A DNA stretch of 44,718 nt. Origin: Cyclobacteriaceae bacterium. Its GTDB lineage: Bacteria; Bacteroidota; Bacteroidia; Cytophagales; Cyclobacteriaceae. The stretch is from assembly GCA_025455015.1 (NCBI GenBank), contig JALONI010000013.1, positions 1 through 44,718 of the forward strand. Direction: 5' to 3'. Both the position numbers and the translations under genes were made by a program. Shown in pieces: positions 8,386 through 14,794 of this stretch; within the stretch, counting starts at the first letter, position 1, and each line of letters begins with the position of its first letter. A model generated the notes under the pieces. The model did not search any database. It was not told the DNA's origin and worked only from the letters and a program-made list of their open reading frames with translations.

Positions 8386-9822
8386 TCACCACTTCACGCA
8401 CACATTTTTGGCCTCGGTAAAAAAGCGCAACGCCTCCCAACCGCCTTCGCGGCCTACGCCACTTTGTTTGACGCCCCCAAAAGGCGTGCGCAAGTCGCGC
8501 AACAGCCAGCAGTTCACCCACACGATACCACTTTTCAGCGCTGCGGCCACCCGGTGCGCCTTAGATAAATTTTCTGTCCACACGGTGGCAGCCAGTCCAT
8601 ACGCAGTGCTGTTGGCGAACACCACCGCTTCCTCTTCGCGGTCAAAAGGCATAATCGTAACCACCGGCCCAAAAATTTCTTCTTGATTGGTGCGGCACTG
8701 CTGGTCCAGTCCGACAATGACAGTTGGTTCCACAAAAAATCCCTGGGCGCATCGCCCGGGCACGGTTACTTGCTGGCCACCCGTCAGCACGTTTCCACCC
8801 TCTTGTTGCGCCAGCGCAATGTAACCCAACACTTTTTTCATGTGCCCTTCAGATACCAGCGCGCCCACGTGCGTTGTCTCCGCCAGCGGGTCGCCCACTA
8901 CCAGTTGCCGTGTACGCTCCACAAAAGCTGCTACAAATTTTTCGTAAACGCTGCGCTCAACCAAGATGCGCGAGCCACACAGGCAGATTTCTCCCTGGTT
9001 GGAGAACGAGGCCGTCACCGATGTTTTTACCGCTTGCTCAAAGTCGCAGTCGGCAAACACGATGTTGGGGTTTTTGCCGCCCAGTTCGAGTGAAAGCTTT
9101 TTAAACATCGGGGCTGCCACGGAGGCAATGTGCTTGCCGGTGGCGGTGCCGCCCGTAAATGAAATTGCTGCTACTTCCGGATGTTCAATGATGGCGTGGC
9201 CCGCCTCCGCGCCCCGCCCGTGTACGATGTTCAAGACGCCTGCCGGAAGTCCCGCTTCCATGCACAGCTTGGAAAACAAATAAGCCGTCCTGGGCGTCAG
9301 TTCGGAAGGCTTGGCTACCACGGTACAACCGATGGCAAGGGCGGGGGCAATCTTCCAGGTGAACAAATACAACGGCAAATTCCATGGGGAGATGCAGCCC
9401 ACCACGCCCACGGGCGTGCGCAAGGTGTAGTTGATGGCGCCCTCCATGGCATGTGACTCGCTGGCGAAGTGAATGGCCGCGGTGGCGAAGAAGCGCATGT
9501 TGGCCGAAGCACGCGGGATGTCTACGGCCTTGGCCAGTTTCACGGGCTTGCCCTGATCGGTGCTAACGGCCAGCGCCAGCGCGTCAAAGTCGCGGTCAAT
9601 GAGGTACGCAATTTTTAACAGGATGTCCGCGCGCTTTTGAGCCGGCATTGCCGCCCATCCCGCGAAAGCGGCCTTAGCCGCCTCTACCGCTTGCGCCACA
9701 TCGGCTGCTTGCGAGGCGGGAACGTGCGAATAGACTTCGGCCGTAGCCGGATTGATGTTGTCCAACCATTGGCCGCGCAAGGGGTCACGCAAGGTTCCGG
9801 CTATGTAGTTTTGAATTTTCAT
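8386..9822 (-). CDS. Aldehyde dehydrogenase, probable 2-aminomuconate semialdehyde dehydrogenase
   Basis: This 478-residue NAD(P)-dependent aldehyde dehydrogenase has all key residues: SPWN with N148, FTGG at 222-225, the general base E246 in LELGGKNPN, and the nucleophile C280 in NQGEIC. The C-terminal WVNCWLLRDLRTPFGG is characteristic of the aminomuconate/hydroxymuconate semialdehyde dehydrogenase group. The kmo, kynU and HAAO genes nearby support oxidation of 2-aminomuconate semialdehyde. The ACMS decarboxylase that this needs is not in the window. Its ATG overlaps the stop of the upstream toxin gene (ATGA, 9819-9822), so it is probably translated by coupling to that gene. Confidence 0.85.
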   Translation of the reverse strand: MKIQNYIAGTLRDPLRGQWLDNINPATAEVYSHVPASQAADVAQAVEAAKAAFAGWAAMPAQKRADILLKIAYLIDRDFDALALAVSTDQGKPVKLAKAVDIPRASANMRFFATAAIHFASESHAMEGAINYTLRTPVGVVGCISPWNLPLYLFTWKIAPALAIGCTVVAKPSELTPRTAYLFSKLCMEAGLPAGVLNIVHGRGAEAGHAIIEHPEVAAISFTGGTATGKHIASVAAPMFKKLSLELGGKNPNIVFADCDFEQAVKTSVTASFSNQGEICLCGSRILVERSVYEKFVAAFVERTRQLVVGDPLAETTHVGALVSEGHMKKVLGYIALAQQEGGNVLTGGQQVTVPGRCAQGFFVEPTVIVGLDQQCRTNQEEIFGPVVTIMPFDREEEAVVFANSTAYGLAATVWTENLSKAHRVAAALKSGIVWVNCWLLRDLRTPFGGVKQSGVGREGGWEALRFFTEAKNVCVKW

Positions 9823-10088
9823 AACGTGGATAGCAACGTGTTATAGTCTTCATGCGAGCCAATCCAAAACCAAACAATCGTGTGATCATCCATGACACCC
9901 AAGGCCCGGTAATGCAATCCAACCCTTACCGAATAGATGTTTTCGGTGGACGTTACTTTTTTAAATTGGAGAGACGGGTGATTGACATTCAATTTCCATT
10001 GCTCGAAACTCTTTTTTGCCAGGTCTTTCACCCGAGCGGGTAAGCGGTCAAAGCATTTCCAAAACCGATGCGTGGCGTGCGATTTCAC
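9819..10088 (-). CDS. RelE/ParE-family toxin
   Basis: This 89-residue basic protein begins MKSHATHRFWKCF. It has the strand pattern NIYSVRVGLHYRALGV and ends in HTIVWFWIGSHEDYNTLL, the typical end of a common RelE/ParE-superfamily toxin group. Such toxins act as mRNA interferases or gyrase poisons; which applies here is not decided. It lies 3 bases after the antitoxin stop, the standard antitoxin-first order. Its stop codon overlaps the start of the aldehyde dehydrogenase gene by 4 bases, an unusual link between a toxin and a catabolic gene. No frameshift or truncation is seen, so it looks intact. Confidence 0.85.
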   Translation of the reverse strand: MKSHATHRFWKCFDRLPARVKDLAKKSFEQWKLNVNHPSLQFKKVTSTENIYSVRVGLHYRALGVMDDHTIVWFWIGSHEDYNTLLSTL

Positions 10089-10091
10089 CGA

Positions 10092-10289
10092 CTAAAAGGT
10101 CAGTGGCTTAGTTTTGCCGGCTCGGTACTCTTCCAACGCCTCTTGCGCAAGCGATGTTAGCTCAGACGTACTTTGCGCCAGTGTTTTTTCCCATGCTATC
10201 TCCTGGAGGATAAGCTCGGCCAATGCATTTTGTTGCGCCTCCGGAAGGGCTTTGGCTTTTTCCAAGGCCTGTTCTAATCGCTTTGTCAT
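10092..10289 (-). CDS. Antitoxin of the RelE/ParE-type pair
   Basis: This 65-residue acidic, helical protein contains LPEAQQNALAELILQEI near residues 15-31 and ends AQEALEEYRAGKTKPLTF. This is the usual pattern of the small antitoxins that precede this class of RelE/ParE toxins. The start MTKRLEQALEKA at 10289 was chosen over an upstream ATG at 10313. A perfect -7 box lies only 3 bases upstream of the chosen ATG, and the earlier ATG would lie before the promoter. The mRNA may be close to leaderless. A DNA-binding domain is not obvious in this short protein. Confidence 0.82.
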   Translation of the reverse strand: MTKRLEQALEKAKALPEAQQNALAELILQEIAWEKTLAQSTSELTSLAQEALEEYRAGKTKPLTF

Positions 10290-10292
10290 AGT

Positions 10293-10300
10293 CAAAGATA
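10293..10300 (-). promoter_or_regulatory. -7 promoter element TATCTTTG of the toxin-antitoxin pair
   Basis: On the minus strand TATCTTTG fits TAnnTTTG exactly and ends 3 bases before the antitoxin ATG. A CTTG lies 17 bases upstream as a possible -33 element. Bacteroidota transcripts usually start about 7 bases after this box, so the RNA would begin at or near the start codon. Confidence 0.5.
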
Positions 10301-10349
10301 TGAAAAAGACCACGCGACAAGGCGATGTTAGTTGGGGCTCCAGGGCAGC

Positions 10350-11135
10350 CTACAAACTGCCCGTCCGCCCGCCATCCACCGGCAGGTTAATGCCGTTGAT
10401 GTAGCCCGCAGCCGGGCTTGCCAGAAAGGCCACGGCAGCCGCCACTTCGTGCGCCTCCGAAATGCGTCCGGCCGGTATTTCCTTTTCCATTTCCTGCTTG
10501 GCCTCGTCAAAGGTCTTGCCCAGTCGCTCGGCATTATTGCGAATCAGCGTTTCGAGCCGGCCGGTCATGGTGGCCCCGGGCAGTACGTTGTTAACGGTAA
10601 TGCCAAACGGCCCCAACTCCAGCGATAGTGTTTTGGCCCAACTGGCCACGGCCCCGCGCGTGGTGTTGGACACCCCCAAATTCCGCAGCGGAATTTTTAC
10701 CGAAGTAGAGATGATGTTGATGATGCGGCCAAACGTTTCCTTTTTCATGCCTGGTACCACCGCCTGGGTGATGAGTTGGTTGCAGATCAGATGGGCACTA
10801 AATGCTTTCAAGAAGTCTTCGGGCTGCGCGTCCAGCGCGGTGCCCGGGGGCGGCCCTCCGGTGTTGTTCACCAAAATATGCACGGTATGGTTCGACATAA
10901 AATCGTGCATGCGGCTTTTTACTTCGTTGGGAAAAGCGAAGTCGGCCTGGATAAAGTTATGCCGCTGGCTTTTGGCCGTTGGCAGCGAAGCCACGGCTTG
11001 CTCCAGCTTTTCGCGATGGCGGGCCAGCAGCGTCACGTGCGCCCCCAACAACGCCAACTCGCGGGCCGAGGCCAGTCCAATCCCCTGCGTGCTGCCGCAT
11101 ACCACTGCCCGTTTGCCCGTCAAGTCAAGATTCAT
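10350..11135 (-). CDS. Atypical short-chain dehydrogenase/reductase
   Basis: This 261-residue Rossmann-fold protein has the cofactor motif CGSTQGIG (about residues 13-20) instead of the classical TGxxxGIG. It also has VNNTGGPPPG, the mark of a divergent FabG-like subgroup. The catalytic YxxxK is replaced by SNTTR in the expected place (after STSVKIPLRNLGV). This matches the 'BKR-like SDR-like' class, known for an imperfect tetrad, so reductase activity is doubtful. A long upstream frame is rejected; MNLDLTGKRA at 11135 is the natural start. It lies divergent from the HAAO operon and upstream of the toxin-antitoxin pair. A role in kynurenine metabolism is only suggested by position. Confidence 0.85.
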   Translation of the reverse strand: MNLDLTGKRAVVCGSTQGIGLASARELALLGAHVTLLARHREKLEQAVASLPTAKSQRHNFIQADFAFPNEVKSRMHDFMSNHTVHILVNNTGGPPPGTALDAQPEDFLKAFSAHLICNQLITQAVVPGMKKETFGRIINIISTSVKIPLRNLGVSNTTRGAVASWAKTLSLELGPFGITVNNVLPGATMTGRLETLIRNNAERLGKTFDEAKQEMEKEIPAGRISEAHEVAAAVAFLASPAAGYINGINLPVDGGRTGSL

Positions 11136-11186
11136 CGTAAAATTGTGTTGAAATAAGTACCTTTCTTTCGAAAAACGTGTGAAGAT

Positions 11187-11432
11187 ATGAAGAACCGATG
11201 GCAAAAGCTCGTTTATGAAAAAGACCGCGTGCTGCGGGCGCGTCAGCATTGGCCCATGCGCCCTACAGTGGCGGCTGTGGTACTGGTGGCTGCGGTGTTT
11301 GCGTCCGCCCGCATTCATTTTCTTTTTCCGTTTGATGTGTTGATCATTGCCTCGGTGGCAGTCGCGCTGTTGATCGCACCGAGTTTTCGCAAGCCCAACC
11401 TTCCCATTCACGCGACAAAAACCCTTTTGTGA
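11187..11432 (+). CDS. Small membrane protein, unknown function
   Basis: This 81-residue protein has a basic N-terminus and two hydrophobic stretches (about residues 26-42 and 47-66). A short polar tail follows. I do not recognise a family. It is probably the first gene of the plus-strand unit that continues with HAAO. Its TGA (11430-11432) overlaps a possible GTG start of the HAAO gene at 11429, and the better ATG is at 11435. A box TACCTTTC, one mismatch from the -7 consensus, lies about 25 bases upstream of its ATG. Confidence 0.65.
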   Translation: MKNRWQKLVYEKDRVLRARQHWPMRPTVAAVVLVAAVFASARIHFLFPFDVLIIASVAVALLIAPSFRKPNLPIHATKTLL

Positions 11433-11434
11433 CC

Positions 11435-11962
11435 ATGGCCATCCGCAGACCGTTCAACTTAAAAAAATGGATTGACGAAAACCGCGACAAGCTTAAGCCG
11501 CCCGTGGGCAACAAAAACCTATATGCCGAAGCCGGAGACTACATCGTGATGATTGTGGCGGGCCCCAATGCCCGCAAAGACTATCATTACAATGAAACCG
11601 AAGAGCTGTATTATCAATTGGAAGGAGACATTACCGTGAAAATTCAGGAAGACGGAAAAGCGGTGGAGATACCCCTTCGCGAAGGCGATATGTTTTTGTT
11701 GCCCGCGCGCGTACCCCATTCGCCCATCCGCACGGCCGGGTCCATCGGGTTGGTTATTGAATGCAAACGCCTGACGGAAGAAGACGATGGTCTGATGTGG
11801 TTTTGTGAAAATTGCAACCACAAGTTGCACGAATACAAATTTCACCTGGAAAACATCGAGAAAGATTTTATTCCTCGCTTTTGCGAATTTTATGGCTCGA
11901 AGGAGCTGCGCACATGCAGGAATTGTGGTACGGTGATGGAGGCAGATGCCCGGTTTGTTTAA
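11435..11962 (+). CDS. nbaC: 3-hydroxyanthranilate 3,4-dioxygenase
   Basis: This 175-residue cupin dioxygenase opens the ring of 3-hydroxyanthranilate to 2-amino-3-carboxymuconate semialdehyde (ACMS). The catalytic iron ligands are H51, E57 and H95, in KDYHYNETEELYY and ARVPHSP. These are the positions known from the Cupriavidus enzyme. The C-terminal rubredoxin-like iron site of bacterial members is complete: C124/C127 (FCENC) and C161/C164 (TCRNC). The ATG at 11435 gives the usual N-terminus (MAIRRPFNLKKWIDEN); a GTG two codons earlier is possible. ACMS can go to quinolinate and NAD, or through decarboxylation to 2-aminomuconate semialdehyde; the dehydrogenase at 8386 points to the second route. 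Confidence 0.95.
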   Translation: MAIRRPFNLKKWIDENRDKLKPPVGNKNLYAEAGDYIVMIVAGPNARKDYHYNETEELYYQLEGDITVKIQEDGKAVEIPLREGDMFLLPARVPHSPIRTAGSIGLVIECKRLTEEDDGLMWFCENCNHKLHEYKFHLENIEKDFIPRFCEFYGSKELRTCRNCGTVMEADARFV

Positions 11963-11973
11963 TTTAGTAACGC

Positions 11974-12195
11974 ATGGAAGAGAAAATGACAATACGGATT
12001 TTTCCCAGCGAAAAACGTGAATATGGAATCAAAGGAACTGCTATTTCTTTTGAGAAACTTAAAAGAAAAATATTGCAGAGAAGTGCCCAACAGGCATTGG
12101 AGAACGCGGCCAACGCGGCTCGCGAAGCGGGACTTGCCAAAACATCCCGCCAAGAAATCATAGCGATCATTAAGCAGGTGCAAAAACGTGCATAG
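11974..12195 (+). CDS. Orphan antitoxin of a lost PIN-toxin pair
   Basis: This 73-residue basic, helical protein ends ANAAREAGLAKTSRQEIIAI-type, with a final KQVQKRA. The 'REAGL...E.I..IIK.V' ending is typical of antitoxins that precede PIN-domain toxins. Strong support comes from the DNA just after it: a deleted and frameshifted PIN toxin overlaps its last codons at 12188. The gene stands 11 bases after the HAAO stop. The start is either 11974 or the ATG at 11986. A TAATTTAG box (11960-11967, one mismatch from the -7 consensus) overlaps the HAAO stop. With its toxin destroyed, it is probably a relic. Confidence 0.6.
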   Translation: MEEKMTIRIFPSEKREYGIKGTAISFEKLKRKILQRSAQQALENAANAAREAGLAKTSRQEIIAIIKQVQKRA

Positions 12196-12309
12196 GGTGG
12201 TGCATTTCCTGATTACCGGAAACACACGCGTTTTCCGGAAAACGAGTTTAATGGTGTCCATATGATCAGCCCAACGGGATATTGGAAGAAATACGGGGCG
12301 TCATCATGA
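12188..12309 (+). pseudogene. PIN-domain toxin remnant, internally deleted and frameshifted
   Basis: Starting from GTG 12188, overlapping the antitoxin by 8 bases, the frame reads VHRVV, the usual N-terminus of a PIN toxin. It runs at once into HFLITGNT, a C-terminal PIN motif (LITGNTRHFP type). So the roughly 110 residues between are missing. The reading then shifts frame at about 12223-12230 and continues TRFPENEFNGVHMISP to about 12273, followed by TGYWKKYGASS and TGA at 12307-12309. That is the usual end of TIGR00305/COG1569-type PIN toxins. The frame without a shift stops at 12263-12265. The old stop overlaps the kynU ATG as ATGA. Confidence 0.72.
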
Positions 12310-13577
12310 ACTACGAATCCGATCTACGGTGGGCCCGCAAACAGGATAAGGAAGATGTGCTCCGCCCTTTCCGTGCGCGCTTTCACATCCCCAAAATCAA
12401 CGGCCGGGAGGCGCTCTATTTTTGCGGCAATTCGCTGGGGCTACAACCCAAAACGGTCACACGCTTCCTGCAGCAGGAAATTACCGATTGGGCATCGCTG
12501 GGGGTAGAGGGCCACTTTCACGCGAAGCGTCCCTGGCTGCGCTACCATCAACAAAGCAAGAAGTCGCTGGCCAAACTGGTGGGTGCCAAGCCCGGGGAAG
12601 TGGTGGCGATGAATCAATTGACGGTCAATCTTCATTTGATGATGGCCACGTTTTACCGGCCCACGGCCACGCGCTTTAAGATTGTGACCGAGGCGGGGGC
12701 GTTTTCGTCTGACATGCACGCGGTAGAGTCGCAACTCCGGTTGCACGGATACGATCCGCAAGAGGCATGGATTGAGCTGAGCCCGCGGCCGGGGGAGTTG
12801 ACGTTGCGCACCCGCGACATCATCGCTACCCTCGAGCAGCACGGCTCATCGGTGGCCTTGGTGCTGTTGGGCGCGGTTCAATACTACACGGGTCAATTTT
12901 TCGACATAAAAAAAATTACCGGGGCCGGAAAAAAAGTCGGGGCCATGGTCGGTTGGGATTTGGCTCATGCCATCGGCAACGTGCCGCTGCGGTTACACCG
13001 CCATCAGGTTGACTTCGCGGTGTGGTGCGGCTACAAGTACCTCAACTCCGGCCCGGGCGGCCTGGCAGGTGTGTTTGTGCACGAGCGTCATGCACAAGAT
13101 ACCTTGCTTCCGCGGATGGCGGGTTGGTGGGGCCACCAGGAACGCGAACGGTTTCGGATGAAAAAAGGATTTCGCCCGATCGCTTCGGTGGACGGGTGGC
13201 AGCTTTCCAATTTTCCCGTGCTGTCGGGTGCCGCGCAACTCGCCTCGCTGGCCGAATTTGACAAGGCCGGCATTCGCGCGTTGCGCCAAAAAAGTGTGTG
13301 GCTCACGGGCTATCTGGAATTTTTGCTGCGACAGTTGCCTGCCCACGAGACTGCGTTCCGGATTATCACACCTTCGGCCAAAGACGCGCGTGGCTGTCAA
13401 CTTTCCATCTTGATGAAAAGCAATGGGCGAAAGGTTTTTGAGCGGCTCAGCCAAAAGGGCATCGTGGCCGATTGGCGCGAGCCGGATGTCATTCGGGTGG
13501 CTCCGGTACCGCTCTACAATACATTTGAAGAGGTGTTCCGGTTTGTGGAGAGTTTCGAATCGGCCTTTAGGCTGTGA
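12306..13577 (+). CDS. kynU: Kynureninase
   Basis: This 423-residue PLP enzyme cleaves (3-hydroxy)kynurenine to (3-hydroxy)anthranilate and alanine. The PLP lysine is K244 in CGYKYLNSGPGG. The segment WDLAHAIGNVPL (about residues 217-228) binds the cofactor, and the N-terminal YFCGNSLGLQP motif is typical of the family. The ATG at 12306 (MNYESDLRWA) was chosen over an upstream start at 12282 because it gives the usual N-terminus and overlaps the stop of the PIN-toxin remnant (ATGA). The 3' end overlaps the convergent DUF4143 gene by 11 bases. Together with HAAO upstream and kmo downstream it forms the lower kynurenine pathway. Confidence 0.96.
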   Translation: MNYESDLRWARKQDKEDVLRPFRARFHIPKINGREALYFCGNSLGLQPKTVTRFLQQEITDWASLGVEGHFHAKRPWLRYHQQSKKSLAKLVGAKPGEVVAMNQLTVNLHLMMATFYRPTATRFKIVTEAGAFSSDMHAVESQLRLHGYDPQEAWIELSPRPGELTLRTRDIIATLEQHGSSVALVLLGAVQYYTGQFFDIKKITGAGKKVGAMVGWDLAHAIGNVPLRLHRHQVDFAVWCGYKYLNSGPGGLAGVFVHERHAQDTLLPRMAGWWGHQERERFRMKKGFRPIASVDGWQLSNFPVLSGAAQLASLAEFDKAGIRALRQKSVWLTGYLEFLLRQLPAHETAFRIITPSAKDARGCQLSILMKSNGRKVFERLSQKGIVADWREPDVIRVAPVPLYNTFEEVFRFVESFESAFRL

Positions 13578-14736
13578 TGTCTTCCAGCCAGGCTATGAAT
13601 GCCGGCAACGAAATGGCTTCTACTTTTTTATTGAGTGGAAACCGGGATGAGCCTGGCGTAACAATAAAGTTATGAGATGTCTGTAAATCTTCCACAATGT
13701 TCATGAACCCGCGCGGCACATTGGGTGCGTTGGATAACTTGATTTCAAGCACGGCCACAATCTGCTCCCCCCGCATCACAATCAAATCTGTCTCGGCTTG
13801 GTGGTGAGTATTCAGATAGCAATACGAAAGGTCACGTGCGGCTAACGAATCGATGATTTGGTTGATGGCAAAACCTTCCCACGAAAAACCAGCTACGGCA
13901 TGGCCCATCAACTCATTGATGGATCGGATGGAGAGCAACGAATGTAAAATACCGGTGTCCCGGAAGTAAACCTTGGGGTTTTTGACGATCCGCTTTTTGA
14001 AGTTTTTGTAATACGGTTTTAGCGATCGAATCAGGAAGCACTCCTCAAAAAAATCGCGGTAGCGGTTAATGGTGGGGTGTGTGATTTCAAGTGCTTTGGC
14101 AAAGGCCTGGGCATTCCAAGGTTGGCCATGGGTGGTGGCCAAGATGGACAAAAAACGTTGGAGCATTTGTGTGTTGGCAGACAGCCCCAGCCGTGGTAAA
14201 TCTCGTTCTACGAATGTTTTTAGAAAGGCGCTTCGCCACCGGATGCTCTCATCATCAGATGCAGCCAACGTGGAACGGGGAAAACCGCCTCGCAGCCACA
14301 GCGTGTCAAGCGGTCGGTTCGGTGCCCACTCTGAAAGGGTGAGGGGCGCCAATTCAACATAGACAATCCGGCCAGCCAGCGATTCGGAGCTTTGCCGTAG
14401 CAGCGTGGGAGCTGCCGATCCGAGTAATATGAATCGACCCGGCCGTCTGTTCTGATCCACGACCGCCCTGATGATGGGAAAGAGATCCGGTTTGTTTTGG
14501 ATTTCATCCAGGATGAGGCAAAAATTCTGGTTCCTGGTAAGAAACAGCTCCGGTTCTGTCAGTTTGGCCAGGTCGCTGGGCAGCTCCAAGTCCAGGTAAA
14601 GAAATTCATCCGCGCTTTGACGCATCAACTCCTTGGCCAGCGTAGTTTTGCCCACCTGACGAGAACCGATGATACACACCACCGGGAAAGACATCAAATA
14701 TGCAGAAATGGCTTTTTTTGCCTTTCTTTCGATCAT
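13567..14736 (-). CDS. AAA ATPase with DUF4143 nuclease-like C-terminal domain (second copy)
   Basis: This 389-residue protein has the same architecture as the one at 7162. Walker A GSRQVGKTT is at residues 24-32 and Walker B LILDEIQ at 74-80. LLGSAAP and SLAGRIVYVEL follow, and the C-terminal DUF4143 domain has AETDLIVMRG then VLEIKLS (the D...ExK pattern). The two copies are clearly diverged, so this is not a recent duplication. It is inserted on the opposite strand between kynU and kmo, splitting what would otherwise be a continuous plus-strand pathway. Its 3' end overlaps the kynU end by 11 bases. It has its own -7 box (14756-14763). The role of the family is not established. Confidence 0.87.
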   Translation of the reverse strand: MIERKAKKAISAYLMSFPVVCIIGSRQVGKTTLAKELMRQSADEFLYLDLELPSDLAKLTEPELFLTRNQNFCLILDEIQNKPDLFPIIRAVVDQNRRPGRFILLGSAAPTLLRQSSESLAGRIVYVELAPLTLSEWAPNRPLDTLWLRGGFPRSTLAASDDESIRWRSAFLKTFVERDLPRLGLSANTQMLQRFLSILATTHGQPWNAQAFAKALEITHPTINRYRDFFEECFLIRSLKPYYKNFKKRIVKNPKVYFRDTGILHSLLSIRSINELMGHAVAGFSWEGFAINQIIDSLAARDLSYCYLNTHHQAETDLIVMRGEQIVAVLEIKLSNAPNVPRGFMNIVEDLQTSHNFIVTPGSSRFPLNKKVEAISLPAFIAWLEDITA

Positions 14737-14755
14737 AACCGGGAAAATTGAAAAT

Positions 14756-14763
14756 CAAATTTA
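14756..14763 (-). promoter_or_regulatory. -7 promoter element TAAATTTG before second DUF4143 gene
   Basis: On the minus strand TAAATTTG is a perfect TAnnTTTG and stands 19 bases before the ATG at 14736. The -33 part is poor (TTCT or TCTG at the expected distance). The box lies in the 58-base divergent gap shared with kmo. Confidence 0.5.
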
Positions 14764-14794
14764 CAGATTTCACGGTTAAAACAGAAAAGTGAAC

